Notes: generated by a model from the letters alone, not told the origin. A DNA stretch of 64,000 nucleotides from Gonapodya prolifera JEL478 (GCA_001574975.1 KQ965760.1:59660-123659); one strand, 5' to 3'. Positions 23,521-35,533 are shown, counted from the first letter of the stretch. Program-made: numbers and translations.

Positions 23521-23738
23521 CCAAATCCAATGTCATCCCATAAAGATAGAAGAATGGCTGAACCAAATTGCATCATTGGAAGGCCTACAATATGGAATAA
23601 AGGATCTGTTTCATGTAGAAACATGTGCTCTTAGAACACTTACAGAGGTGTCAGTGCAAGCTCCTCATACGTCATGCCACATGGATAATTATGCCAAGCT
23701 GCAAGCATTCGATCCATCAGCCCAACAGACCAACAAGT

Positions 23739-24690
23739 TCAATGAGCCTCCTCCCTTTCAAGCCAGCGATCGAGAAAAAGACCTAGTTCTGATATTTTCG
23801 CTTTGCTTTCGGCGTGTGATGGCATCGATTGCAACACCCTCATGCCACTGACACTGGTCGCAACCATTGCTGCAAACCATTCCACACGCTCAGCTTGAAG
23901 AGAGTCGACTCCGAAGTGAAGCAGGGTCTGTACGGACGGGAGAGATGCGCGCTGAGAGAGAACCACCGGGATGAGACGGGTTGCATAAGAAGAGAGTGTT
24001 TTGCGGATGCTTGATTGGAATATAGGTGATGAATGGTATCCACATGCGATGAAAAGCATGCTGAGAGACGGGTGAGGTTCTACCCTTGTCCAAAGGAAGA
24101 CACGTACGACAAATCTGAAGAGTGAAGCAGGATTTCGAGTTTGTCACATACTGGAAAATCGTTGCCGATTGATAAACGGAAACGTTTTGGCGAAGGTTTC
24201 GAAGTATAGTCCAATTAACTCATTACATTGGTCAAAGTCGGGTAGAGGAGGAAGGTCGTCAAATACAGAAATCTCTCGACGTGGTGAGACCGCGCGGAGA
24301 GCCGCACGACTTTGCAGGTCGTCCGGGTAGGAAAACGAGTTCCAGGGTTCCCGTACACTGAGCGTTGCGGGGCTTTGGAAGCGAAGTGAGGAAGACAATA
24401 ATGTTCCGTCGAGCCATGAAGGGACTGGCTGTTCCGCGAGACAAGCCAAGGTTGCTTCCAGTTCCCCAAAGTCAACAACTTCATTAGACCGCGAAGTTGG
24501 ATCGTTTGGATCAGACGCGTTGTGCCCATGTTCTGTGGTTCGAGTCTTTCTTCGCTTCGTTATTGCAACTCCTTCTAAGGAACTTCCTTTCGAACGCTCA
24601 CGACTTGGCGTGCCTTGTGTCGATTTTTTTCCGCGTTCCGACTCCAGGCCAAGAAGAGCTTCAAGTCAGGCAACTCGGTCGATCCTAGAT
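23739..24690 (-). pseudogene. Fungal transcription factor (TF domain), truncated copy
   Basis: Minus-strand exon with 'VVDFGELEATLACLAEQPVP' (24430-24480) and a block 'VFDDLPPLPDFDQCNELIGL' (24200-24260), followed after a GT-AG intron by further C-terminal sequence ending near 23739 ('AERVEWFAAMVATSVSGM'). The FDDLPPLP....CN.L...YF block is shared with the gene at 26.2-28.8 kb and belongs to fungal-specific Zn2Cys6-type regulators. Upstream, 'RVA_LEALLGLESE' aligns with 'RLQRLEAILGF' of the other copy, the blank being an in-frame TGA (24666-24668) where the relative has CGA for Arg. No zinc cluster is seen, and the C-terminal half of the TF domain is missing. A decayed paralogue is most likely; its right edge is uncertain. 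Confidence 0.6.
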
Positions 24691-25026
24691 TTGGATTAAT
24701 GAGTTCCACGAATCATCCCTCATGAACGTGACCACGCCGGTCAGATGGTGATCCCAGACCTTCGCCCTTTGACTTTATATTGTGCTGCTGCAGGATTCGA
24801 CATAGCGAGCTCGAAGTCGAGAGGATCACCATTGGAAACCGCTGCCTTGGTTACGTTGTTGGCAAAAGCAGTACACGTTTCCTGACTGCAAACCAGTGCC
24901 ACAGGATGACTTTCGGCAACATGACTTTCATAAATAAATTACAATGTTGAAAATGCCGTTTCCGTGAGATGTTATTTACGGTAGCCTTTAATGTAGTCGG
25001 TTATGTACATCGCGACAGTCTGGAAA

Positions 25027-26124
25027 TTACTGCAGAAGCCTTGAAGTCTCATGTGGCGCTTCCTCTTCTACGGAATCCGGCAAAAGTGCAGGGTTGTTCT
25101 CTTCGTTAGTCACGCTCACATCTTCGTCCCCAAGCTTTTGGCTCTGACGGTACAGTACGTAGTGCTGTATCATAAAAGTCACGTCGAAGAATATAGAGAG
25201 AAAGCACAGAAAGAGCTTCACGGGGTCCCCAAGGATACCAGACCATCCGGTTCCCGTCCTGATGGTGTCAACTCCGAGCTGCCCGAAGGAGAGAATGCCT
25301 CCACTGATATCCAAAAGCACACTCTACAGAGATTGAGATATTGGTGATAAGGTCCATCAACAGGGTTGGTGGCAACATTTCTCACCTCGATGGACCATCC
25401 GATTGTAGACTGTCGCTGCCAATTGAGAACAGCTTGCGGTACATATTTCACCACCACGGTGGCGAGTTTAACGTAGCTCAAGTAGTATAAGAGGTCCAGA
25501 GCGGGAAAAGCTTTTGCAATAGTCGCAAGACTTAGCCCCACGGCAGGGACTGTACTAAGGAGAAGAAAGGCGAGGACAAGCAGATGGGGCCTTCGCCGAC
25601 TTCCATCGTACAAAAAGCATTGCAGAAGGAAAAAAAACACCAAACTGAGTTGGAAGATGGTTGAGTCAAGGAACTTTCTGGAAGCTGAACCTTCAAGCTC
25701 ACATGTAGCATGTAACGCGAACACCACGTCGGATAAGGTGACGAGATTATCTTGTCCATCGTTTCTGTCTCGATACTGTCGTCGGATCTCCTCGTTCCAA
25801 TAAAACGAGCAGGTATAAATCGAAAGAAAAAGCATTCCTTCACAATTCATAAGAACGAAGTCACTTCACAAACGGTCAAACGAACTACAGCGCTCTGATT
25901 CCTTCGAAATTGGCTCACATCGACATTCCGTCCACTCTTTTGCGCCTCCAGTTAATCCAAAACTGTGGGTAGAAGGAGGAGCTCCAGCTCAGAAAGTAGC
26001 CCTACATATAATGCCGCAAACTGTCGGTTCAACACAATTATGGAACGAAAGAGCTATTTCTTACCCATCCAAGGGCTGACGAAAGTGCATCGAGGGTGAC
26101 TTCGGCCGTTGATCGAGAAATCAT
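25027..26124 (-). CDS. Cystinosin homologue (PQ-loop cystine transporter)
   Basis: A seven-helix PQ-loop protein of the lysosomal/vacuolar cystine exporter family (human CTNS, yeast Ers1). From ATG at 26124 the first exon reads 'STAEVTLDALSSALGW'. After an intron (GTAAGA...TAG) comes 'GYFLSWSSSFYPQFWINW', the first PQ loop. After another intron come 'NCEGMLFLSIYTCSFYW' and 'LSDVVFALHAT'; then 'LLQCFLYDGSRRRP', 'YVKLATVVVKYVPQAVLNW' with the second PQ loop, 'STIGWSIE', and after an intron 'VLLDISGGILSFGQL' and 'FFDVTFMIQHYVLYR'. It ends 'HETSRLLQ' (stop near 25027). All family landmarks are present. One join is off: after 'FALHAT' the exon starts in a run of eight T (25630-25637 on the plus strand) and would be in frame with seven, a likely homopolymer error. 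It lies between two related transcription-factor genes and starts about 50 bp from the right-hand one. Confidence 0.88.
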
Positions 26125-26174
26125 TGCAATACGTGGCAAGATCCTGCGAAGAGCAATCGCCTGGCCAAGGAAAG

Positions 26175-28783
26175 ATGCCGAAGGAGAAGCGGAGACGTGT
26201 TGCGGAGCGGAAGACGGATAGGTAAGGGCCCGCAGAGTGACGCAACGATTGGGTTGAAATCAGTGGATTGGTCAGACCAGTTGATCGGTTGCAACGACTT
26301 GAAGCGATCCTGGGATTCAGTCAAGAGAATTCCTCAAAATCCGGTTATCAGAAGAAGCAGAAAGACTCTCCCTCGGCGTCCGAGGGGTCCTCACCAGGTC
26401 AAGCTCTTGGGGACGCGCCAGGCATATCTACTGCAGAACAGGCTCTCATAGATTCAAGAATCCAAATAGAGCCATGGGTCAACCTCTATCCAGCTTTTTC
26501 AGTCGCAGGTCGACCGGTTCGAACGGAGCCCGCCTCCTTGTTCTTGGATGGATCCCCTCTCCTTCCTCCAACACTGAGGCTCACCATCGACCCCATATTA
26601 CCAATTCCCAAGCCGGTTAACTTTTTCGACGATCTACCTCCTCTACCCAATGTTGAGGAATGTAATGCTCTCCTTGCGGAGTACTTTGGGGGAACGATTG
26701 GTGGTTCATTTCGAATTATCCAACGGGATCGGTTTAACTCTGCGCGACGGGCGACCAATGCCCCTTTGATGCTAAGGTTCGTAATTTTTGACCAACTGGT
26801 TTCCAAAGAAAGCGCTCACATGATGATCCGTCCTAGTATCCTTGCCGTTGCGTGCAGAGCGCAGCAGGATCGTAAGTTCCACATGCACTACCGCAACGCC
26901 CTGGCGTGGCGGCTGGTTCGAATACTCCCTCAAATCCTTTCGCAACCGTCTGATCTCGACAAGCTCCAGATCCTCTGCCATCTCGTGATGCTGACAATGT
27001 CTGGCATCCACATGGAACCTTTAGTGTGGATGTTGTCGCAGTGCATTCACACGATGCGGACAATTGATTGGTCTGCAGCTTCTACTAACACTGTCGGCAA
27101 AGAAAGGTGGTCCGTGGCTGAAGAGCAAAAGCGGACGATGTGGTTCGTCACTTTCTTGGACAGGATTATCGCCGCGTGGCGTTCCAATCATCCATGTAAT
27201 ATTCAATATGAGGAGTTGGCGCTCTTGGAACTGTGGGTATTTTGTCGCGCAAGCTGTCCGTATCCCATTCTCACGAGCCGCTGTTAGACCGTGCCATGAG
27301 CAACAGTGGTTGGACCAAACTCCCGAGGGTTGGCAACCCACCTTGGAATCTTTCAATGATCCTGTCTCGTGGCCACTCGAACTAACACAAACAAGCTCTC
27401 TCGGCTACTTTGCTCTCGACACAAGCTTGCAAGTGCACTGCTTCGGACACGTTGTTGACTATGTGAGCGACTATCAGTTTGGGTCTACGCTCCAAAGTAC
27501 CAAGAGCACGATGCATGTCTCTTTAGCGCGTTCATTGCATCCGCCGAGGGGTGGCCACAGCGAGCAGCGTCGACGCTCCTACTCCTCCATTTGAGATTTC
27601 AGCTCGGTCCTCAACCTCCGATCCTTTTGGGAACCTAGCCTTGCCGCTAAGGCGAGCCGTTGAATTGAATAATGTATCTACCCTCGCGATGACCACATGG
27701 TACGCACGTTTTCACGCCTCGTTGGGAATCGAGGCGCCACCGATTTCCCGAGTTTTTGTTTTGCCTTCGGAGAGAACATCTGAGTGTCATGAGGCTATTT
27801 TGGCGTCTCCGTTTACATTGGCACTATTCATTCACTACCATAGCATGTGGGGTTACTGGAACTCGCCCATTCCAACAGCAGATACCGTGTCAGGAGGTGC
27901 GCGACCCTCCTTTGCAGACTCGATGTCCCTCCTGGGCTCTCAGAACGATGACGGAGCGCCGGATTTTATTCGAAATTGGGTGTCAAGTCCAGCGTTCATC
28001 GCGTGCTTAGAACACATTCGTATTGCGACAACTGGGTTGGACATATTTTTGAGGATATATGGAGACGTGACACTTGACATAGTCCAGCAAGCTGGCTGGG
28101 GATTTGCGCGTGAGTATCCCTTGACTTCTGCCCTGTATTTCGGAAGTTGACCCAGACGTAGTCGGAATGTGTGCCATCCCCCTTGTGATTGCCGCGAAGG
28201 AGGCTCTTCGGGAACACAAGCAATCGGTCGCAACCCACACGGCGGGCATGACAGGATTAGATCACCCGCAGCAAATGCTTCGGCAGCTCCTCGCCCAAAC
28301 TCGTGATCAGCTTCGACTTATTGTGCGAGTTCTGCGACGAATGGCGCCCGGTAGGGGTGGCAATTTTCGGGGGGTTGGTGAGTCTTCAAATTGTCGCTCG
28401 AAGGGCACTTCTTTGCTCACATCGGTTCCATGCCACCAGCTGCTGCTCGCCTCATTGAACGATTATTTGATGAAATTTCGGACCCATCGTCTACAGCCTC
28501 CAATCACATGGTCAACTGGGTCGCAGGAAAATCGTCGTCAGTGGTATGGCACATGGTTGCCGTTGGAGTGGGTGCCGCTCCGACCTCGGGTGCTCCATTG
28601 GAAAGCTCCGCCACCGCGAGTCTGGAGGACGGCCAGCTCTCGGTTATCGCAGCAATCAAGGACCCTCTTATGGAGGCGGGGACTACGGCAGATGCGGTAA
28701 TTGAACGGAGCCTGGACGTTATCCAAGAAGAGTACCTTCGGAGGCGCGGTACGACTAATTCTCCAAGTGTGGGTTTGATTTGA
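26175..28783 (+). CDS. Fungal-specific transcription factor (Zn2Cys6 type, no cluster seen)
   Basis: Exon 1 'MPKEKRRRVAERKTD' joins across an intron (GTAAGG...TCAG, about 26222-26266) to a coiled linker 'GLVRPVDRLQRLEAIL'. Then 'FFDDLPPLPNVEECNALLAE' (26625) and the middle homology domain 'HMHYRNALAWRLVRILPQI', 'DKLQILCHLVMLTMSG' (26880-27000) and 'IHTMRTIDWSA' with 'EEQKRTMWFVTFLDRI' (27050-27165). Later exons include 'GIEAPPISRVFVLPSERT' (27730) and 'HIRIATTGLDIFL' (28015), with a C-terminus ending 'TTNSPSVGLI' (28783). It should be a nuclear DNA-binding regulator, but the Cys-rich DNA-binding cluster expected at the N-terminus is not visible; that space is taken by the cystinosin start on the other strand. 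Several joins are not clean introns, so frame errors are likely. The gene is divergent from cystinosin. Confidence 0.7.
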
Positions 28784-29239
28784 GCGTAGAATTATAGATT
28801 TGATTTTTGTCAATGTAAATAGTTGGTGCAAATGTCAGCGGCAGAGCAGAAGCGCATCAAACGGTGTGATTGCATGTGACTCTTCAGTCCAGCCGCAGTG
28901 TGACCGATGACCTCCCTCAAACTCACGTCACACCGCTGCGCTGACACTACATGACATCCAAAACACTGCATTTCCACTTGGAGCTTCTTGGCTTGTGACG
29001 GACATCCCCCGCTGGATTGCAAACTTGCACTACGAACTTAGTCGTTTATTTCCAATTTTTACAACGCATCGCAATTAATGGGGATCCATCTCATTGTAGC
29101 GAGTACTAGCGAGCAGTGCCCCTATGTAGCAGTCGGAAGAACTTGCTGTTGCTCTTTCCCAGCAACAGAACATTGTTTTGGCACTCCGAAGAACACCACG
29201 AGTGGTAAGGCCTTCCTTACATTGGAACAAACTTTCAAG
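28784..29239. other. Intergenic, nothing recognised
   Basis: 3' flank of the transcription-factor gene followed by unremarkable sequence. Short frames on both strands show no motif. Confidence 0.4.
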
Positions 29240-30431
29240 TTATTGTTTACCGCGACCTCGCCCACGGTCCCTAGCCCCGCCCCGGCCACGGCCCCGACTT
29301 CGAACGTCTGTAATTATACGACTCGAAAAGGAAGCGATTTCGGTCCCACGACCACACGCTTAAACCCACAGTTACAGTTGCGACCTCATCGCTCGACGTT
29401 GGTGTGTTTTCCACTGTGCTGTTCGACAGCTGAAAATCGAACGAGTCAGTGTTCTGGAAAAGATCACAGAGTGTTCAAAGTCTGCACTGACCGAACGCGC
29501 TCTGGTGCGACATGCGCTGGCAGCTGCGTGCTCAGCGCTATTCTTCAAATGTCGCATCTTGAGACAGAATGGTATGGCTCATCAACATAAGTGTCACGGG
29601 AGAGTGATTCCACGCGTTGCTTACCACAGACGCGCTGGTTGTTGTTGTTCTGAACTGATTCTGTACAGATTCCACCATAGAAAAGCAAAGCGTGAACGTT
29701 TTGAAACCGCTATAGTGGAGTTGTAGATCTCCACCTTTAAAGCTTCGCCCAGGTCTCGGACAAGATCACCACCGTTGCCGTGCCCGTTCGAGAGGCTGTG
29801 ATTGAACTGTCGTTGTCCCAGAATCGGGAACCACCCAATGAGCATCCATCCCCATTCCGCCCTTCCAAAAGTTTTTGTTCTTACCTGGCTCTCGTTATCT
29901 GTTTCTTCCTCTCTTGGAAGACTGTTCGTGGAGCGTTCTAGGGTCTTTAGTTGAAAGCATACCGACACAACAGAAATGACAGAGGTGTGCGTCAATATCT
30001 GTCGTTGAGAACGATGTGATGTGAGTCTCACTCACAGGATCTGCCTCCAAATCTGGCACATCTGGCACCGAAGCTGCATACGATATATGCGATGAGCTGT
30101 TCGTTTTCCGTTTCTTGATCGAAGCCATTGGTAAGAACCCCCTTGACGCCCAGTGAACGACGTTGTATCGGGCTTACCTTGGCGACCGGTCTGGTTCTTT
30201 CCGGGAGCGATTGTGTAGCCCTCTAAATGTGGGATGGATGAGTACTTTGTCCCCGTAGTCCGCACACTGTATACTTACTTCCGATGTCTGTTGGAATCGA
30301 TTCAACACTTGACTTGTTAGCCCGCGGGGACAGTCCCAATCTCTCAAGATTCACTTACCGATCGATCTCTGCCCGCTGCTCGCTTCCGTCGGCTTGATAC
30401 TTAGCTACCAGAACCATTAGGAATCTATGAA
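29240..30431 (-). CDS. Uncertain spliced gene with Gly/Arg-rich C-terminus
   Basis: Possible exons read leftward: 'MASIKKRKTNSSSHISY' with acidic 'PDVPDLEADP' (30035-30128), a GTGAGT intron, 'TLERSTNSLPREEETDNES' (about 29880-29945), a longer exon with 'LSNGHGNGGDLVRDLGEAL' (29740-29810), 'TDSFDFQLSNSTVENTPT' (29400-29455), and a tail 'RGRGRGGARDRGRGRGKQ' ending at a TAA (29240-29242). A separate upstream fragment 'MVLVAKYQADGSEQRAEI' lies near 30370-30430. The Gly/Arg tail is typical of RNA-binding or nucleolar proteins, but no family is recognised and exon linkage is speculative. Confidence 0.3.
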
Positions 30432-30477
30432 ATACCAAAAGGTAAGCCCCAACGCTCAGATCACTGACGCTGCGATC

Positions 30478-31350
30478 TCACCGTCTCAGCTTCTGACGGC
30501 GCATTTTCACTCCGAGATGGCTCGATTTCGGCGATTCGGGAGACCCCTCGGTATCAGCATCCCAGGAATGTTCGCTTGCAGACGTTGCTCGGACACCGTT
30601 GGCAGGTTCAACGCGTCTATCATTCACCACGCCTTCCTTTGGGAGAACGACATAAGTCGACATAGAGTGCGAGGATGGTGTCCCATTCCTTTGGGTAAGA
30701 AGCTTTTGGAGGGAACAGGGTTTATTTGAGTCGTGTTGTAAAAAGTGTGGACTGTACCTTCGGGATAGGCGGGTTCCAACTAAAAGAAAACCACAAGAGT
30801 TTTTGAATGTTCCAAACGGTAAATCTTTGCTTCCCCTTACTCCGCAATCTTTTCTGAAAACGTCAATGACTTCGAGGCTCCCAATGTAACCTCTCCCTTT
30901 GCGCATCACCAGCTCGTCCACATCTCCACTCATCGGCGGCAGCGCGTGGAAGACAGGCTCTTCGTAAACAGGAGCCGGACACCTGCTAGAGCCTAGGCGG
31001 TCCACTGCCTAACAGCATTCTTGGCGATCGGCAACTCCCTGTTCACGATGTCCATGCATAATCTCTGCTGTCGCGTGATCTGTTTTTTTCGCTCTGCAGC
31101 CTCCCGCTTGATGCGGTTTTTTCCTCCAGAAACTTGCGGACGGCATCGAGTCGAGCAGCCTGAATCCCGAGGTGTCAGCCGCGAGGACCCCCACAAGACG
31201 GCAGCGCAGAATGGGCCCACTCACCGACGGCAAATCGTCCTTCTCGATAATTTCCGTGAGGTCCTCTGCGTCCATCAGAAACGTTCCAAAGGCCTGCTGC
31301 CCTTGCACCGTGGCTGCGGTTGCTTCGGCTCAGATGGTCCCTGTTGATCG
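30478..31350 (-). CDS. Unknown protein with charged helical region
   Basis: An exon ending 'LMDAEDLTEIIEKDDLPS' (about 31230-31300) is followed by an intron (GTGAGT...TCAG) and 'AARLDAVRKFLEEK'. The frame must then slip once, at a run of six A near 31110, to continue as 'NRIKREAAERKKQITRQQRL' and 'VNRELPIAKNAVRQW' (31010-31060). A further frame begins 'CPAPVYEEPVFHALPP' and runs to 30478 through 'VMRKGRGYIGSLEVIDVF', ending with the basic tail 'GVKMRRQKLRR'. The first part is a charged amphipathic helix or coiled coil. No family is recognised. The homopolymer slip resembles the errors seen in other genes here. Confidence 0.4.
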
Positions 31351-31631
31351 AAAACTGTGCTTGCACCAGCCCGACGATCCGGAACACCGACGAGAGAGTG
31401 TCATGACGCCATCTGCGCCGAATTTGTACTACAGTCATGTAACACACGATCGTGGCCACACACCTTGTGGAATCATGCCAACCATCCCACGACTCCCATC
31501 TGCAAACGTCAAATGAAAGATGCCGCGGAGAGATGTAGTTAAAGAAGATTTGATTGAATTTTGAAACTTTCCAAAGCATTTTAGGTGCAAATTTGTTTCC
31601 TCTCTCCCTCGCATCGATGATTTGAAATGGC

Positions 31632-34600
31632 TCACTCGGCCATTGGGGCCACACCGACATCGTACGCCTTACTTCCCCACTCCGATGGAACATCTTTTCT
31701 AACTTTCATCTCGGATGACTCGGCTTCAAGAGACCTCATCGCCGCCTCATGGGCTTCCCTGGCTCGCCTCTTAGCCTCATTGGTGACTCGCTTGTCGAGC
31801 GACATGATGGTATCGGCGATGGCTCCATTGAGAGCTTCTTCAACTTTTCGTCGGAGGTATGTGGACGTTACTGGCTTGAGTACGGTATAAAGTGTCTGAT
31901 GTTTGGAAGCAGAAGTTGAGCACATCTATACAACTCCACCATCGTCCCACACTAATCGGTGCTCACATCATGCCTTGTGTCGTGGAACCTCATGTCTATC
32001 GCGTCTATTTTCACTTCACTTCTGACAAGACGCAAGACTTCACCCTCAGTCTCGTTACCCGGCGTTCCCGTTCCCGCAAGGGCTGTCAAAGGCTGCGGCT
32101 CGAGAACAATATGAACCGACATTCCATCCCGAGAAACAATATCGAAGTCAAGAAGCCCGACCTTGATTGTAGGATTGTGCGGTTAGAAAATCGCTCATGA
32201 CGTTTGTTTGGATCGGAGCACTCACATCCGACATTGTGATTAGTCCAGACTTTTTGTTATAGTAGAAGACAATGTCGCGTGCACTGGATTGAATGTTGGA
32301 ACTGCGGAGAAAATTCACGTGATCTTCACATAATAGGAGCGCGAGAGTGTCTCGTTATTCACATTGTGATGTCGACAACAGATGTCGCCATTTCTCCCTC
32401 AGGCTTGCGCGTATTGATTGTGGTGTCCGTCCTCATTTTCACAAAGGACGGAAGAATATTGGTGCTCTTGAGAACAATGTTATCGAAGATATAGTGGACA
32501 TTGGCATCATCCCTGCATTAGTGGGCGGTCAAGAAAGTTGCGACCAATGCAGGGAACGCAACACGTCGTTCACTCACTGCTCGATCCTTGGGAGGGGGAG
32601 ATATGCCAGATTCTCAGCAATCAGCGGTACCAACTTCGAGAGATCTCTGAGCAGTTGCGGCTTAAGCGTAGGCTGACCACGATCGTCTAGAAACATGTCA
32701 CGCGCAAGTGCTTCTAGATCCGAGCCCAGCTTGAGCATAGCGGCAGACGATCGCGATTCGGAAAGGTTCTCGAGCACAGCTTGAACCTCTCCAAGTAAAG
32801 AGGTGACTGGTTCCTCATACTTGCCGAGGAGAACAGATCGGGCTCTTGACGTCAGATCCATAAGGTTATTCGTGAACTCTAGGAAATCAGAGTTAGAAAA
32901 TTCATTCAGCCAGTAGAATTGGGTCTCATCAAAGTCGAATGTCACCATCAATCTCCGACGTTTTGCCCTGAATCATGATCTGGTCGTGGGATCTGCTTAT
33001 CAAATTGTATGCGTCACTCAGCACACTCTTGAGATCAGGATCGTTGGGAATAGCATCAGAAAGCTCCTTTGTAAGCACAACGAGACGATCAAGTGGGTGG
33101 TCCGCGAAATTCTCGACCAATTCCTTTGCAGCTGAGAAGTTGTTCATTTTAGTGGGATATGCTTTTTCACTCAGCAAATCAGAGCCCACCTTGAAGAGCC
33201 TTGCCAGCGGCCCCCTGCGCCTCAACAGTTGTCTTAAATGAAAAGAGGTACACACAATCAGAGTGGACATTCTTAAGTGATGCAGTGACGTTCCCCGTAC
33301 CTCTTTGGCAGTTGAAGAAAGTGCATCAAATGCTGTCCGAAGATTTCCAGCAGCGTTGACGACTAGCCTAAAACAATGCGAATAAACATCAATATGGGAA
33401 AATGAAACGTTTAGATTCGGAACTTACTCTCCGAGGTCACCCCAAGCTCTCTTGAAGTCCTCTCGCTGGCCAATCCCATTGACCAGCAACTCCCTCCATT
33501 TCCTCGCGAGTTCCTCTAACCTTTCCTTTGGGATTTCGATATTGCTAAGGTCGCTCTTTGTCTGTTCACCCAACTGGCCAGCAACTTCTTCCACCCCTTG
33601 TCCCTTCCCGGATTCTGGAAGTTCACTTTTAACAACGTCCATTACGTCTCCCGTTTGCTTCTTGGCCGACTGGACCACATCATCGAGTGTCTTTTCACCT
33701 CTTCCTCCAGCCAGCAAATCCTCGCGAAATTGCCAAGTCTCATCCTTCGACTTATCAGTCACGCGCCGCTGGGTGCCTTCATCTTGTATCTTCCCAGTAA
33801 TGTCGTCTGTTGCACGAGTGGCACCGTGACCAGACGATTTTGTTTTCTTCCCAGAGAGTCCCTCGGGTACTGCGTGCTGTCCGCTTTTGGTAGTGTCAGA
33901 CGTTCTCTTGCGAGCTAGTGGCAGCAAAGTTAGGTCAAGGTCAAAGGGATTTCATCAGAATATGAAACTAACCCTGGCTTGACGCTTCTTGGATTCGCGA
34001 CTTGAGGGACTTGTCACCCCGTTGGAAGAGAGCCTGAATTGTCCGACTTTAGAAACAATGGAAATGGCGGTGATGGAGAGAATAGAGAACCTGCCGACCC
34101 TCATTAAGACCCTCCGCAAAAGTAGAGCGTGCCTGTTCTGCACGACCTTGAATACCTTGCTGCTTGCCTTGGCCTTGCAGCCTTTCAACACCCTGTTTAG
34201 TGACGTTAGCAATCGTTTTTCCGGTATCACCGCCTTGGCTCTCCAAGCTGTCACGATGGATTTGGAATATCGGCTTTTTGTGACACGTGAAACACGAACT
34301 ATATCCACTCACGTCTCAATCACAAGATCCAAGACATCATTTACGATGCCCCTGAACTCTTTCGAGGTCGCGAGAAGGCGAGCGATGTTCGCAGCTCCCT
34401 CTGAAGATAAAAAAGTCCAAACTGTTTCTGGAAGCAGCACTTTCCGAGAAAACTCACCGACTGTTTTCTTGAGATCGTTCATCGATTTCTGAGACGTTTG
34501 CTTGATTAATAATGATAATAGGGTAACAGCTTGCCGCATCGCAACGTTTTCACATACAGATGCTTCTTTTCTGGCCTCGGACGGAGAGTCTTGTCTGTTG

Positions 34601-35355
34601 GTGTTTTCTAAATAGATCGGATGATCGTTATATTTTTGGAAGTGAGACAAGCAAAGATTACGAGTACCTCACCAGAAATAGATTGAACCGCACGTGAAGT
34701 GTAAAATATGAGCTGTGGTGGGGACATATTCGGCATGAAGGGCACAACATTCCTAAAGTCGGCGTTACATACCTTTTGAAGCTGATCATCTGGGTTCATC
34801 TCTACTAGCAGTCCCTTGGTGGACTCAGCGATTTTCCTGACGTCACTCACAATCTGTCAGGAAACAATTTTCGCGTCTGATTACCACGATAGAAGGCACA
34901 TAGTAAAGTCGCACCCTTTTCCCCTCGGGGCCCATTTGCTCCTTTTGTTTGTTGAACGTCTTGTCCGACTCCACCCGATTGATGAACTTCACCGCTTGGG
35001 CTGTGGTGGGAAGAAGTCCTTCGCGCGCTGCTTCCGCTACCTCCGCTACCTTCCGTGCTCGCTGCCTCTCGGGGTCCTTTGATTTTTTCGATGACACTTG
35101 GACGTTTCCACTGTTAGAAAAGCATGGCATGAGCACATTCGGTTGAAACGTCAATCGGTAACAGGGTTTCAAGCGATAACACTTCTTCTCACCTCCTTAA
35201 CCCGGTGACAAGCTCGTCGACGTGCTCTGGCTTCGCCTGGGAGAGCGTCACGGGGTTGTCAGCCCAATATCCCATCGCTCTTGCTGCGAGTGAATCGCCG
35301 CACTTACTTCGACAGACTTGTTGATAACCATCTTATGTTGCGTTGGGTCGGCCAT
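31632..35355 (-). CDS. HAM1-like (DUF5923) protein, copy A
   Basis: From ATG at 35355 ('MADPTQHKMVINKSVE') through about a dozen short exons to 'YDVGVAPMAE' (stop at 31632). The N-terminal part fits the HAM1-like family: 'EHVDELVTGLR', 'AAREGLLPTTAQAVKFINRV', 'MGPEGKRV', 'IAESTKGLLVEMNPDDQLQK' (34800). Then come 'EGAANIARLLATSKEFRGI' (34370), a Lys/Glu-rich middle exon (33424-33927) with 'KKQTGDVMDVVKSELPES', 'VENFADHPLDRLVVLTKELS', and the C-terminal HAM1 domain 'FDNVHYIF...STNILPSFVK' (about 32440-32510) with 'MTVHIVLEPQPLTAL' (32090) and 'TSTYLRRKVEEALNGAIADT' (31830). Function of the family is not settled; a soluble, largely helical protein is likely. Compared with copy B the middle exon is 21 bp shorter (167 against 174 codons). 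Divergent from the dehydrogenase, sharing a 178-bp promoter region. Confidence 0.8.
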
Positions 35356-35533
35356 GCTTCGATGCTTTTGTCGTTTGGGTTCAGAGTTTTCGAGATGGAG
35401 GAATGCGGAGAAATTTGGTTCAAGGTTGGGCAAAGGCAGCGGTTCACTTACCGCAAAAGAAAGTGTCACATTTTCGTCAAAGGGAGAAGAAGCGGCGAAA
35501 TTGATAAAACCAACCCGTCACACCAACCTGACA
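35356..35533. promoter_or_regulatory. Divergent promoter region, copy A
   Basis: The 178 bp between the start codons of the HAM1-like gene (35355, minus) and the dehydrogenase (35534, plus). It must contain both 5' leaders and any shared control elements. The same arrangement occurs in copy B. No TATA box or named operator is clear. Confidence 0.55.

Noticed and set aside
26490-26530. tRNA B-box-like GGTTCGAA
   Set aside because: It lies inside the coding exon of the transcription factor, with no A box or cloverleaf around it. No tRNA gene was found in the window.
29240-29300. Sm protein (SmD1/SmD3) from the Gly/Arg tail
   Set aside because: The tail fits, but no Sm1 or Sm2 motif can be read upstream in any frame.
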